Assembly (NCBI GenBank): GCA_964426135.1
Contig: CAYRPN010000013.1
Coordinates: forward strand, 1 to 64,000
Direction of reading: 5' to 3'
DNA from: CAYRPN01 sp964426135
Lineage (GTDB): Bacteria > Planctomycetota > Phycisphaerae > Phycisphaerales > Phycisphaeraceae
DNA length: 64,000 nt
The notes under the pieces are model-generated. The model made no database searches and was not told where the DNA came from. It saw only the letters and a list, made by a program, of their open reading frames with translations. The first letter of the stretch is position 1. Each line of letters starts with the position of its first letter. Both the position numbers and the translations under genes were made by a program. Positions 26,735-36,110 of this stretch are shown one piece after another.

Positions 26735-27901
26735 ATGACTTCCCTTCAGCGCTTCATTGCCGTGGCACTTCTCCTTTCGCTCGCCGCTCGTCCGTTGCCG
26801 GCCCAGCCCAAGGAAGCGCCGGCTCCGAAAGAGGCACCGAAAGCGGCGCCCGCTCCAAAGGACGCGCCCGCTGCGAAGGAGAAGGACGCCGCTCCCAGCG
26901 AGAAGGACTGGCGCGACACCAATAACCCCGAGCTCCGCGACAAGTGGAACGAACTGGAAGGCAAAGGCGCGCCCAGTCTGGAGAATCTCTCCGGCTGGAT
27001 GAACACGCCTGCCCGGTCCTGGAAAGATCTGCAGGGCAAGGTCGTCCTCATCGACTTCTGGGCCACCTGGTGCGGCCCGTGCATCGGCCAGATGCCCAAG
27101 CTCAAAGGCCTGCATGAAAAGTACAGCGAGAAGGGACTCGTGATCCTGGGCGTTCACTCCGCCACCGGCGCGGACAAGATGGAGAAGTACGTCACCGACG
27201 AGAAACTCCCCTGGGCTTTCGTCAAGGACGACAAGCGAACCTTCTCGCAGGCGTTTTCGATTCAGTTCATCCCCTGCTATTTCCTCGTGGACAAAAAGGG
27301 CACCGTGCGCGTCGCCGGCGCCAATCGCGACAAGCTCGAAGACATCATCCAACAGCTTCTGAAGGAAGACGGCAAGCCCGTCGATCCGAAGGAACTGGTC
27401 GGCAAGTTCCCCAAAGCGGTGGACAAGAAAGTGTTCGCCGTCAACGATCTGCGCGGCAAGGCGGCGCCGAAGCTTGAAGTGGAGCAGTGGCTCGGCGAAG
27501 CGCCCAAGACCGAAGGCAAAGTCGTGCTCATTCACTACTGGGCCACCTGGTGCAACTCCTGCGCGGGCATGGTGTCGCGCTACAACCAGTTGCAGGAAAC
27601 CTTCAAGGACGATCTGGTCATCATCGGCATCACCGACGAGCCGGCGGACGAAGTGAAAAGCTGGGTCGATAAGACCACGATCGGCTACGCGCTGGCGGTC
27701 GATTCCAAAAACAAGATGAAGGGCGCCGTCGGCGTGCAGGCGATCCCGCATGTCGTCATCATGTCCTCCGACGGCATCGTGCGCTGGCAGGGCATGCCCT
27801 ACAGTTCGATCGATCGCCTGGGCGAGGACACGCTGCGCAAGATCATCGACGCCGACCCCGCCGCCTACGCCCGCAAGGAAAAGAAGACCGCGGCGAAGTG
27901 A
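26735..27901 (+). CDS. Exported protein with two TlpA-like thioredoxin domains
   Basis: 388 residues: signal peptide (MTSLQRFIAVALLLSLAARP), a Pro/Ala/Lys linker, then two thioredoxin-like domains. The first has the motif WATWCGPCIGQMPKL (Cys about residue 112), the second WATWCNSCAGMVSRY (about 273). Family knowledge: such domains reduce or shuffle disulphides outside the cytoplasm. The tandem arrangement is less common than one domain. GGAG lies 8 bp before the ATG. The gene is divergent from the cyclase, and the 169-bp space between them should hold both promoters; I cannot point to a certain one. Confidence 0.9.
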   Translation: MTSLQRFIAVALLLSLAARPLPAQPKEAPAPKEAPKAAPAPKDAPAAKEKDAAPSEKDWRDTNNPELRDKWNELEGKGAPSLENLSGWMNTPARSWKDLQGKVVLIDFWATWCGPCIGQMPKLKGLHEKYSEKGLVILGVHSATGADKMEKYVTDEKLPWAFVKDDKRTFSQAFSIQFIPCYFLVDKKGTVRVAGANRDKLEDIIQQLLKEDGKPVDPKELVGKFPKAVDKKVFAVNDLRGKAAPKLEVEQWLGEAPKTEGKVVLIHYWATWCNSCAGMVSRYNQLQETFKDDLVIIGITDEPADEVKSWVDKTTIGYALAVDSKNKMKGAVGVQAIPHVVIMSSDGIVRWQGMPYSSIDRLGEDTLRKIIDADPAAYARKEKKTAAK

Positions 27902-27973
27902 GGCGTCACCATGCCGCGACCGATGGTCGCGACTTCGTGTGGCGCGCCGATTAAGAAATCGTAAGATTCCCGC

Positions 27974-28321
27974 ATGTCCACCACTCCCGATCCGAGCATC
28001 TTCGACCGCGCCCAGCTCATGGAAAACACCATGGACGACGTGGAGTTGATCCACGACCTGGTGCAATCGCTCGAGCAGACATGGCCGCCATGCGAAGCGG
28101 ATCTCAAGACCGCGATCGCCGCCGGCGATCCCGCCCATCTCGATCGCGCCGCCCACCGGGTCAAGGGCGCGGTCAGCGCGTTCTTCGCGGGCAAGGCGCG
28201 GGAGACCGCCGGGCAACTGGAAGCGCTCGGCCGCGGCGGCAGCGTCGCCGGCGCCCAGGCGATGTTTGAGAAACTACAGAAGGAAATGGCGGAACTGCTC
28301 GCGGCGCTGAAGGCACTGTGA
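27974..28321 (+). CDS. Histidine phosphotransfer (Hpt) domain protein
   Basis: A 115-residue single-domain protein. HLDRAAHRVKGAVSAFFAG carries the phospho-accepting His (about residue 61, in AHRVKGA), followed by the glycine/Leu pattern of Hpt helices (LEALGRGG). It starts with MENTMDDVELIHDL-type sequence typical of Hpt N-terminal helices. The hybrid histidine kinase that lies convergent to it has two receiver domains and no Hpt of its own, so this is a plausible relay partner. Confidence 0.88.
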   Translation: MSTTPDPSIFDRAQLMENTMDDVELIHDLVQSLEQTWPPCEADLKTAIAAGDPAHLDRAAHRVKGAVSAFFAGKARETAGQLEALGRGGSVAGAQAMFEKLQKEMAELLAALKAL

Positions 28322-28327
28322 TCGAAG

Positions 28328-28467
28328 TAGGGTGCGTCAAGGCTTGGCGCGGACGCACCTTGTTGCGTCGCCAGTTAATCGCGGCGCGCTTTCCGTCGGT
28401 TGCGCAGCATCGCTAGTTGACCGTGGTGCGTCCGCGCCGCCCCCGGGGGAGCCTTGACGCACCCTAC
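28328..28467. repeat. TAGGGTGCGTCAAG inverted-repeat element
   Basis: TAGGGTGCGTCAAGGCTTGG and GAGCCTTGACGCACCCTA bound the element. It fills the gap between the convergent Hpt and hybrid kinase genes and could form a bidirectional terminator. Other copies: 35954, 41561, 50281. Confidence 0.92.
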
Positions 28468-28500
28468 TGCCGTCACCGCCCCGCGATCCGATCACCCGCC

Positions 28501-31500
28501 TTACTTCTTCGCCCCGCCGTTCGCCTTGCGCTGCTGCGCCCACATGCCGGCACGATTCAGTTCCGCCTGCAGTTCGCGCACCTGCACGGGTTTGGCGAGG
28601 TAGCCGTCCATGCCTGCTTCCTCGCAGCGCTCGCGGTCGCCGTCCATCGCGTTGGCGGTGAGCGCGACGATGCGCGGCTGCGTGTCGGCGGGCAGATGCA
28701 CGCGCACGCGCTTCGTCGCTTCGATGCCGTCCATCTCGGGCATCTGCATGTCCATGAGGATCAGGTCGTACCGCTGCCGCTCGATGGCGGCGAGCACTTC
28801 CAGTCCGTTGCCCGCCATGTCCGCGCGGTAACCCATTCGGCCAAGCAGACTCTGAATCAGTTTCTGATTCACCGCCACGTCCTCAGCCACGAGAATCCGC
28901 AGCGGCAACCTCGTCGCCATCTCCTTATCGAACTGCGGCTTGACCTGCGGCTGCGTCGGCGCGACCGGCTCCGTCGAGATCGCCTGCATCAGCGCATCGA
29001 ATAGCAGCGACTGCTTGATCGGCTTCGTGAGGTAGGTCTTGAACAGGCCGTCCTCGACCTCCGCCTCGCGCCGGCCCATCGAACTGAGCGCCACCAGCAC
29101 GATCCGCGACGCCTGCGGACGCTTCTGCATCTCCCGCGCCAGCGTCGCGCCGTCCATCCCGGGCATGTGGCCGTCGAGCACCGCCAGGTCGAACTGCTCG
29201 CCGCGCTCGATCGCCGCCAGCGCCGTCGGGCCGTCGGCGAACTCCTCCACCAGCATGCCCCAGCTCTCCGCCTGCAGGCGGACGATCCGGCGATTGGTGG
29301 CGTTGTCGTCGACGACCATGACGCGCCGGCCGCGCAGTTCCGCCTGCGCGTTCTGCATGGTGAGACTGACGGGGGTGGAGGCGCCGGTGGCGATGATGGT
29401 GAAAAGAAAAGTGGAGCCTTGGTCGATGACGCTTTCGACCCACATCCTGCCGCCCATGCACTCGGCGAGTTTCTTGCTGATCGCCAGGCCCAGGCCGGTG
29501 CCGCCGTATTTGCGGGTGGTGGAGGCATCCACCTGGCTGAAGGAACGGAACAGGCGATCCATGCGATCCGCCGGGATGCCGATGCCCGTGTCGCGCACGG
29601 CGAACTGAATCTCGAACCGCGAATCCCCCAGCGGCTTGCACTGCACGCCGACGATGACCTCGCCTTTCTCCGTGAATTTCACCGCATTGGCGAGCAGGTT
29701 GACCAGCACCTGCCGCAGCCGCGTCACGTCGCCGATCACCGTGTCGGGCACGCCCTTCTCGAACAGGCAGCCCAGTTCCAGCCCCTTGTCCGTCGCGGTG
29801 GTCGTCACCTGATCGAGCGCCGCCTCCACGCAGGCGTGCAGATCGAACGGCTGCTGCTCCAGTTCAAGCGTGCTGGCCTCGATCTTGGAGAAGTCGAGGA
29901 TGTCGTTGATGATCGTCAGCAGCGAGTCGGCGCTGGTGCGGACGATCTGCGCGAACTCGCGCTGTTCCTTGTTCAGTTCCGTGTCCAGCAGCAGGCCGGT
30001 CATGCCGATCACGGCATTCATCGGCGTGCGAATCTCGTGGCTCATGGTGGCGAGGAAGGCGCTCTTGGCGCGGTTGGCGGCTTCGGCGTCCTCCTTGGCT
30101 TTTTTGATGTCCTCCTCGGCCTTCTTGCGGCTGGTGATGTCGCGCACGAACGCGCTGAAGAAGTAGCCTTCGGGCGTTCGCGTCGGAGAGATCGCCAGCT
30201 CGATCGGGAACTCCTCGCCGCTCTTTCTCAGGGCGCTGATCTCGATGCGCTGGTTCAGCACGGGGCCTTCGCCCGTGGACATGAACTTCGCCAGGCCCAG
30301 TTCGTGCGCCTCGCGGTAGCGGTGCGGGATGATCGTTTCGCCGACGCGGCGGCCTTTCACCTCGTCCTCGATCCATCCGAAGATGGCGGTGGCCTGGGCG
30401 TTCCAGCCGATGATCAGCCCGCGGTCATTCATGATGACCACGCCGTCGAGAGCCGTGTCGATGATGCGGCGGGTCTGGAATTCCTTTTCGCGCACCAGTG
30501 CCTCGGCGGCGGTGGCACGGTCGCTGTCCTCGCGGGCCTGGTCGCGCTCGGCGCGAAGCTGCGTCGCGATCTGGTTGAAGGAGACCGCCACCTGGCCCAG
30601 TTCATCTCGCGTCTCCAGCGTGAAGGTCTCGCTGAAGTCGCCGCTGACCATGCGGTTGGTGGTGTCGGCCAGGGAGCGGACGGTGCGCATGACGCTGATG
30701 TAGAACGCCACCAGCAGGTAGGCGACGACCGCGATCATCGCGCCGGCGAAGATCTGCACGTTGTCGCGCTTCACCGCCAGCCGATCGATGCGGGTGAGCA
30801 CCAGGCGGTCGAGTTCGGCCACCACGCGATCCCACAGATCGAACGTCGCCCGCAACTGCCGGTCGAGCAGTTCATCGTACTGCTCGGCCAGCATGGAGCG
30901 GCGATCGTTGTCGCCGGCGGCGGCGATGAGCGTCTTGATGACGGCGTCGGTGGCGGCTTCGAAATCTTCCAGCGATTTTTCCAGCGCGATACGGCCGGTG
31001 CCGTCGCGGTGATTGCGGAACGCCACTTCCAGGCCCCGGCGGGCGGCTTCGCGGTTGGACCGCATGAGGCTCGCATGACTGATCAGGGCGGTGCGGGTCA
31101 TCTCGATCACCGGGTTGACCGTGGTGACGCCGAAACGCAGCCGGGACGCCGCCACGCCGCTGAGTCCCGCCGCGTCGGGCAATTTCAGCAGCGCCGCGTC
31201 CATGAGGTAGTAGGTGTCCAGGTCCGGGTCCAGGATCAGGTTCGAGGTGTCGCCCACATGCGACACCAGCGCGCCGATCTCGGCGATGAATCCCGCGTTG
31301 AGAGAATCGTTGACCTCCGGCTTGTCGGCGGCCTGTCGCTGCTTGAGGAATCGCCAGTTCTCCTCCAGCGCGCCGAGCATCGAGGTGGTGCCCAGCATCG
31401 CGCCCAGTTTGTCGTCGACAGCGCGAAGCTTCTTGAAGGCCTCATCCACCTGGGCATGTTTCTGGATCAACTGCGGGCGGACGAGGATGTCGCCGTCCTC

Positions 31501-31773
31501 GACGCGAGCAGCCAGGCCGCGCCCGCGCAGCGCGAGTTCGTACAACTGCCGCACGGGCCGCAGGTACTCATTGCCCGTCATCTCGCGGCGTGAGAACTCG
31601 ATGCGCCCGTTCAGTTCCGCCGCCAGCACCGTCATGACGACGATCAGCGGCAGCAGGAACAGAAAGCTGACCAGCATGAGCTTGCGCGGATAGCTGAGGT
31701 TGTTGATCAGCAGGATCGCGGGCTTGAAGAGCGTGGAAAGCAGACGGGGCTTTGAAGTGGATGGCGTACTCAT
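28501..31773 (-). CDS. Hybrid sensor histidine kinase (HAMP-PAS-HisKA-HATPase-REC-REC)
   Basis: A 1090-residue signalling protein starting at MSTPSTSK with GGGG upstream. Domains in order: membrane helix (about 31-52), periplasmic helical sensor, second helix (about 338-360), HAMP (VSGDFSETFTLETRDELGQV), PAS (FQTRRIIDTALDGVVIMNDR), HisKA with SHEIRTPMNAVIGM, HATPase with NLLANAVKFTEKGEV and YGGTGLGLAISKKL, then two receivers with AVLDGHMPGMDG (Asp near 867) and ILMDMQMPEMDG (Asp near 1009). All catalytic residues are visible. The last module is joined to the first receiver by a short linker. Output is unknown; no DNA-binding domain is present. Confidence 0.95.
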   Translation of the reverse strand: MSTPSTSKPRLLSTLFKPAILLINNLSYPRKLMLVSFLFLLPLIVVMTVLAAELNGRIEFSRREMTGNEYLRPVRQLYELALRGRGLAARVEDGDILVRPQLIQKHAQVDEAFKKLRAVDDKLGAMLGTTSMLGALEENWRFLKQRQAADKPEVNDSLNAGFIAEIGALVSHVGDTSNLILDPDLDTYYLMDAALLKLPDAAGLSGVAASRLRFGVTTVNPVIEMTRTALISHASLMRSNREAARRGLEVAFRNHRDGTGRIALEKSLEDFEAATDAVIKTLIAAAGDNDRRSMLAEQYDELLDRQLRATFDLWDRVVAELDRLVLTRIDRLAVKRDNVQIFAGAMIAVVAYLLVAFYISVMRTVRSLADTTNRMVSGDFSETFTLETRDELGQVAVSFNQIATQLRAERDQAREDSDRATAAEALVREKEFQTRRIIDTALDGVVIMNDRGLIIGWNAQATAIFGWIEDEVKGRRVGETIIPHRYREAHELGLAKFMSTGEGPVLNQRIEISALRKSGEEFPIELAISPTRTPEGYFFSAFVRDITSRKKAEEDIKKAKEDAEAANRAKSAFLATMSHEIRTPMNAVIGMTGLLLDTELNKEQREFAQIVRTSADSLLTIINDILDFSKIEASTLELEQQPFDLHACVEAALDQVTTTATDKGLELGCLFEKGVPDTVIGDVTRLRQVLVNLLANAVKFTEKGEVIVGVQCKPLGDSRFEIQFAVRDTGIGIPADRMDRLFRSFSQVDASTTRKYGGTGLGLAISKKLAECMGGRMWVESVIDQGSTFLFTIIATGASTPVSLTMQNAQAELRGRRVMVVDDNATNRRIVRLQAESWGMLVEEFADGPTALAAIERGEQFDLAVLDGHMPGMDGATLAREMQKRPQASRIVLVALSSMGRREAEVEDGLFKTYLTKPIKQSLLFDALMQAISTEPVAPTQPQVKPQFDKEMATRLPLRILVAEDVAVNQKLIQSLLGRMGYRADMAGNGLEVLAAIERQRYDLILMDMQMPEMDGIEATKRVRVHLPADTQPRIVALTANAMDGDRERCEEAGMDGYLAKPVQVRELQAELNRAGMWAQQRKANGGAKK

Positions 31774-31892
31774 GAAATCCCCGAGGAACGGGAGCGACAT
31801 CGGCAGACGAGAGTTGCCGGGCACTTTCTCGAAGGGGCATTGTAGCGAATGTCGCCCGCGGCCCGGGGTTCGCCAAGTTTTCCGGGGCCTTG

Positions 31893-32048
31893 CTCCCTCT
31901 CCCTTCCAGGGAGAGGTGGCCGAGTCTTCGAGGCCGGGTGAGGGGCCGGACGAACAGACTGTTACGGCATCCGTCACGCAATGGTGGTGAATGCAAACTC
32001 GTGCGTCTCGACCCTCACCCCAGCCCTCTCCCTGAGAGGGAGAGGGGG
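31893..32048. repeat. CTCTCCC palindromic element between the hybrid kinase and mcsA
   Basis: Arms based on CCCTCTCCCTTCCAGGGAGA and CAGCCCTCTCCCTGAGAGGG, with GGCCGGGTGAGGGG between them. Same family as the block inside kdsA. It occupies the middle of the ~400-bp gap 31774-32170; no other gene is seen there. Confidence 0.9.
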
Positions 32049-32170
32049 CCGGAATGCAAGCCCCGGAGAAATGGGCACACCTGCGGGCCGATGCGCTTGC
32101 GCGCCAGTTGAACGCGAATGCCCACGCACCTAAAATCGCCCGGCAGGACGCCCACCCAGGACACCTTCTC

Positions 32171-32674
32171 TTGAAGAAAAAGTGCGACCATTGCGACAAG
32201 CCCGCCACGCATCACTCCGTGGAAATCATCAAGGGGCAGAAGATCGAGAAGCACCTGTGCGACGTCCACGCCGCGGAGGAGGGCCTGTCCGTCAAGGCGA
32301 TCGGCCACACGCCGATCAACGAGTTGCTCACGAATTTCGTCAAGCTTCACAGCGGCGCCGCCGCGGCGGCTGAACTGCATTGCGACCAGTGCGGCATGAC
32401 GTTCACCGAGTTCCGCGAGCACAGCCTGCTGGGCTGCCCGCACTGCTACACCGCCCTGAAAACGTCGCTGATGCCGCTGATCGAGCGGGCCCAGGAAAGC
32501 CACAATCACCACGTGGGCAAAGTGCCCAACCGCGCCGGCGCCGGCCGCGAGCAGCGGCAGGAAATGCTGCTGCAACTGCGCAAGCGCCTCGGCGACGCGG
32601 TGGCCAATGAAGATTACGAACTGGCTGCGCGGCTGCGCGATGAAGTGAAGCGCTGCGAGGAGACGAATGCATGA
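32171..32674 (+). CDS. mcsA: McsA-like zinc-binding, UVR-motif protein
   Basis: Activator of the arginine kinase McsB and partner of Clp proteolysis. It has paired zinc-binding cysteines (CDHCDK, CDQCGM, CPHC) and a C-terminal UvrB/UvrC motif (RKRLGDAVANEDYELAARLR). I place the start at TTG 32171, just before KKKCDHC, with AGGA about 9 bp upstream; an ATG frame starts at 32054 but would add a tail without similarity. It overlaps mcsB by 4 bp (ATGA), so the two are translationally coupled. Confidence 0.88.
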   Translation: MKKKCDHCDKPATHHSVEIIKGQKIEKHLCDVHAAEEGLSVKAIGHTPINELLTNFVKLHSGAAAAAELHCDQCGMTFTEFREHSLLGCPHCYTALKTSLMPLIERAQESHNHHVGKVPNRAGAGREQRQEMLLQLRKRLGDAVANEDYELAARLRDEVKRCEETNA

Positions 32675-33726
32675 ACCTGCGTCAACTTCCCGAGCATGCG
32701 GGCGAATGGTTGCGCGGGTCGGGCCCGCACAATGAAATCGTCATTTCCAGCCGCATCCGCCTGGCGCGAAACCTGGCGGGCTACCCGTTCGTCAACCGCG
32801 CCAATCCCAGGCAACTGAAGGAAATCGTCGAGCGCTGCCGCGACACGATCACCAGGCAGAACCTCGGCGACGAGGTGCTCTGGGTCGATCTGCAGACGTG
32901 CCCGGAGGTCGATCGGCAGTTGCTCGTCGAGCGGCACCTGATCAGCCGGCAGCACGGCGTGGGCGACAAGGTGCCCCGAGCGGTCGCCGTGGCGGCGCAG
33001 GAAACTTTTTCCGTCATGGTGAACGAGGAAGACCAGCTCCGCATCCAGGTTCTGCGCAGCGGCATGCAGTTGAGCCAGGCGTATGAACAGATCATGCACA
33101 TCGACGACGCGCTGGAGAGCAAGCTCGAATACGCCTTCTCGCAGCAGCTTGGATTTCTGACCGCGTGTCCGACCAACGTGGGCACCGGCATCCGCGTCAG
33201 CGTGATGATGCACCTGCCGGCCCTGCAGCTCACCGGCGAAATCGAAAAAGTGAAACGAGCCGCGCGCGACATGCATCTGGCGGTGCGCGGTCTCTTCGGC
33301 GAGGGCAGCGAAGCGCTGGGCGACCTGTTTCAGATTTCCAACCAGACCACGCTGGGCCGAAGCGAACTGGAGATTCTCGCCGACTTCGAGCGCACGATCG
33401 TGCCGCAGATCATTTCCTACGAGCAGCAGGCGCGGCAGGCGCTGGTGCAGCACCGCCCCGACCAACTCGACGACAAGATCTTCCGCGCCTGGGGCATCCT
33501 GACCAACGCCCGCATGATCAGCACCGAGGAAGTGCTGCTGCTGCTGTCGCACCTGAGGCTGGGCGTGAACGTCGCCCGCATCGACACGACGGACATCCCG
33601 ACGATCAACGAACTCTTCCTGCTCACGCAGCCGGCCCATCTGCAGAAAATATCGGGGCAGGAACTGGATCAGACGCAGCGGCGCGAGGCGCGGGCGAAGC
33701 TGATCCGGCAGAAGCTGGCGCGGTGA
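32671..33726 (+). CDS. mcsB: Protein arginine kinase McsB
   Basis: 351 residues of the ATP:guanido phosphotransferase family, which phosphorylates arginine in target proteins and marks them for ClpCP. Diagnostic: VISSRIRLARNLAGYPF near residue 25, VMVNEEDQLRIQVL (nucleotide/Arg binding), and the active-site stretch CPTNVGTGIRVSVMMHLP. Length and order match McsB. Coupled to mcsA by a 4-bp overlap. ClpC itself is not in this window. Confidence 0.96.
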   Translation: MNLRQLPEHAGEWLRGSGPHNEIVISSRIRLARNLAGYPFVNRANPRQLKEIVERCRDTITRQNLGDEVLWVDLQTCPEVDRQLLVERHLISRQHGVGDKVPRAVAVAAQETFSVMVNEEDQLRIQVLRSGMQLSQAYEQIMHIDDALESKLEYAFSQQLGFLTACPTNVGTGIRVSVMMHLPALQLTGEIEKVKRAARDMHLAVRGLFGEGSEALGDLFQISNQTTLGRSELEILADFERTIVPQIISYEQQARQALVQHRPDQLDDKIFRAWGILTNARMISTEEVLLLLSHLRLGVNVARIDTTDIPTINELFLLTQPAHLQKISGQELDQTQRREARAKLIRQKLAR

Positions 33727-33763
33727 ATACGTCGTGCTGTTCGTCTGGTCTGCGCGGTTCCTC

Positions 33764-33800
33764 GTTTAGCGGCGGGCCAAAGGCTCGGCGACGGCCCGCG
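33764..33800. repeat. TTTAGC-capped imperfect palindrome, GGCGGGCC stem
   Basis: CGTTTAGCGGCGGGCCAAAG then GGCGACGGCCCGC gives an interrupted stem just after mcsB. It could serve as a terminator. Confidence 0.65.
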
Positions 33801-33959
33801 TGGCCCCGGGGAGAGTATCGGCGCGAAAAGCCCTCATCCGCCGCCCCTAATCCGTATCTTCCCCTTCGACGGCGGCAATAACAGGCTAGAATGGTCGTTA
33901 ATCCGTGGACCAGCCGCCGTCGCCTTCGCGACGAAGCTGAGAAACTGGGAACCCGTCCT

Positions 33960-35951
33960 ATGCCCAAGCTCCCCCGCACCCTCGTCTGCACCGCTCTCGC
34001 ACTGGGCTTTGCCACGGCCGCGCTGGCGGAAGAGAAAGACATTCCGGCGCCTCGCCGAGCACTGCTGCGGGCGCTCGCCGCCAAAGGCGATGTGAAGCCG
34101 GCGATCAAAGAGGAGAAAGTTGAGGAGAAGAAGGCGGAGGAAAAGAAATCAGACGAACCGCCCAGCCTCAAGCCGCTGGTCAAGAGCAAATACACCAGCA
34201 GCAGCCAGCAGGTGAAGGATGCGGTGAAGAAGATCGATGACCTGGTGACCGCCGGCTACGCGGATCAGAAACTGCAGGCGAACCGTCTCAGCACGGATGA
34301 AGAGTTCCTCCGCCGCGTTTACATGGATGTCGCCGGCCGCGTGCCGACCTACGACGAAGCCAAGTCGTTCCTCGATTCCAGGAACGCGAACAAGCGGCAG
34401 AAGCTGATCGATGAACTGCTCGATTCGCCGGCTTATGTCAGCCAGATGTACAACTACATCGCGGACATCCTTCGCATCACCGGTCGCATCCGCGGCGACT
34501 ATGCGGGCAACTATGCCGCGTGGGTGAAGGAAGCCGTGCGCAGCAACATGCCCTGGGACAAGTTCGTCTACGAACTGGTCGCCTCGGAGGGCAAGTCCAA
34601 GGACAACGGCGCGGTCGGTTACTGGCTGCGCGATGAAGGCATGGTGCTGGAGATCACCGCCCAGACCACGCAGATTTTCATGGGCACCCAGATCGGCTGC
34701 GCCCAGTGCCACGACCACCCGTTCGACAAGTGGGAGCAGAAGGAGTTCTACCAGCTCGCCGCGTTCACCAGTGAAATGTCCACCCGCGACCGCAACTTCG
34801 GCGGGCCCAAGTTCCGCGAGCTTCGTCAGAAGACGCAGAGCGGCGACCTGCCCCGCGACGTCCAGCAGGTGCTGCAGAACCTCGTCCGCGAAGAGTCGTA
34901 CAAAGTCGACGACCTGCCCAAGAAAACGCTCAAACTCCCCAGCGACTACAAGTACGACAACGGCAAGCCCGGCGAAGTCATCAAGCCCGATGTCATCGTC
35001 GGCAAAGACATCGCGCCGAAGTCCGGCGAATCGCAGCGCGAGCATTTCGCACGCTGGCTCACCAGCCGGGAGAACCCCCTCTTCACCCAGGTCATCGCCA
35101 ACCGCATGTGGGCGAAGGTGATCGGCCTGGGCGTGGTGCATCCCGTCGACGACTGGAGCGACCAGAACAAGCCCAGCAACCCCGCCCTGCTCGCCAACCT
35201 GACGGATTTGGTGAAGACGCTCAACTACGACCTGAAGGAATATCTTCGCGTCGTGCTCAACACCAGGGCGTACCAGCTCGCCACCAATCGCGAGGACTTC
35301 AACAAGGACAACTTCCGCAACCAGGCGGGCGTGCTTCGCCGCATGACCGCCGAGCAGGTGTGGGACTCGCTCCTGACCATCGCGGTGCCCGACATCGACG
35401 ACCGCGTCGTCGCCAACGCCGGCGCCGGCCCGATGGGCATGATGATGGGCGAGGATTACGACGATCTGGATCTCACCAAGATGTCGACCGACGAAATCAT
35501 CAAATACGCCGAGAAGATCGTCGCCGACCGCAAGACCCGCACCCGCGAGTTCTTCCGCAACCAGGGCGGCGGCTATGGCCAGATGGTCCGCGCCAGCGAG
35601 CAGCGGCAGCCGCTGCCCGGCGGCCACTTCCTCCGCGAGTTCGGCGCATCGAACCGCGAGACGGTGAACTCCGCCCATACCGATCCCAGCGTGCCGCAGG
35701 CGCTGGCGCTGATGAACGGCCCGGGCCTGCCGCAACTGATGGATAAGAAATCGGAGCTGTCAGCGAATCTCGCCAAGGCAGCGGACGAAAAGGAAAAGGC
35801 CAACGTGCTCTACCTGTCGATTCTCTCCCGCTACCCCACGCCGCCGGAGTCCAGCCTCGTCATCCGCGAACTGAAGGCCAACGGCGCCAAGGGCGTGGAG
35901 AACGTGGTGTGGGCCCTGGTGAATAGCCGCGAGTTCATGTTCGTGCGGTGA
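33960..35951 (+). CDS. Planctomycete DUF1549/DUF1553 secreted protein with a CxxCH motif
   Basis: 663 residues with a signal peptide (MPKLPRTLVCTALALGF). The N-terminal DUF1549 region has RVYMDVAGRVPTYDEAKSFL, and CAQCHDHPFDKWEQKEFYQL (about residue 247) carries a cytochrome-c-like CxxCH. The C-terminal DUF1553 part has FTQVIANRMWAKVIGLGVV and NTRAYQLATNREDF. Start at 33960 uses the ATG before the signal peptide, not the long frame. Family knowledge: these genes are paired with DUF1501 genes in planctomycetes; function unknown. The pair is present here. Confidence 0.93.
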   Translation: MPKLPRTLVCTALALGFATAALAEEKDIPAPRRALLRALAAKGDVKPAIKEEKVEEKKAEEKKSDEPPSLKPLVKSKYTSSSQQVKDAVKKIDDLVTAGYADQKLQANRLSTDEEFLRRVYMDVAGRVPTYDEAKSFLDSRNANKRQKLIDELLDSPAYVSQMYNYIADILRITGRIRGDYAGNYAAWVKEAVRSNMPWDKFVYELVASEGKSKDNGAVGYWLRDEGMVLEITAQTTQIFMGTQIGCAQCHDHPFDKWEQKEFYQLAAFTSEMSTRDRNFGGPKFRELRQKTQSGDLPRDVQQVLQNLVREESYKVDDLPKKTLKLPSDYKYDNGKPGEVIKPDVIVGKDIAPKSGESQREHFARWLTSRENPLFTQVIANRMWAKVIGLGVVHPVDDWSDQNKPSNPALLANLTDLVKTLNYDLKEYLRVVLNTRAYQLATNREDFNKDNFRNQAGVLRRMTAEQVWDSLLTIAVPDIDDRVVANAGAGPMGMMMGEDYDDLDLTKMSTDEIIKYAEKIVADRKTRTREFFRNQGGGYGQMVRASEQRQPLPGGHFLREFGASNRETVNSAHTDPSVPQALALMNGPGLPQLMDKKSELSANLAKAADEKEKANVLYLSILSRYPTPPESSLVIRELKANGAKGVENVVWALVNSREFMFVR

Positions 35952-35953
35952 GC

Positions 35954-36039
35954 CGTAGGGTGCGTCAAGTCCGCGCGGACGCACCTTGTTGGATGAACGT
36001 CAACCTTGGTGCGTCCGCGCGGACTTGACGCACCCTACG
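35954..36039. repeat. TAGGGTGCGTCAAG inverted-repeat element between the DUF1549 and DUF1501 genes
   Basis: CGTAGGGTGCGTCAAGTCCG and CGGACTTGACGCACCCTACG are perfect inverse complements, with GCGCGGACGCACC inside. Next to it, 36051-36096 is AT-rich with TTGAAATTGAAA-type arms. The element could end transcription of the first gene or lower expression of the second. Confidence 0.95.
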
Positions 36040-36110
36040 CAGCGCAGGCCTCTGAAATTTGAAATTGAAACTTTTCAATTGAAAATTGCAAATTGCTTCA
36101 GGAACCCACC

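Noticed and set aside
23413..26925. A 1170-residue open frame on the plus strand
   Set aside because: It is antisense to the CHASE2 cyclase over its length, has composition typical of GC-rich shadows (His/Arg/Val-rich), and shows no domain. The minus-strand gene has clear catalytic motifs.
29167..31593. An 808-residue plus-strand frame
   Set aside because: Antisense to the hybrid kinase; no motif; GC-rich third-position effect.
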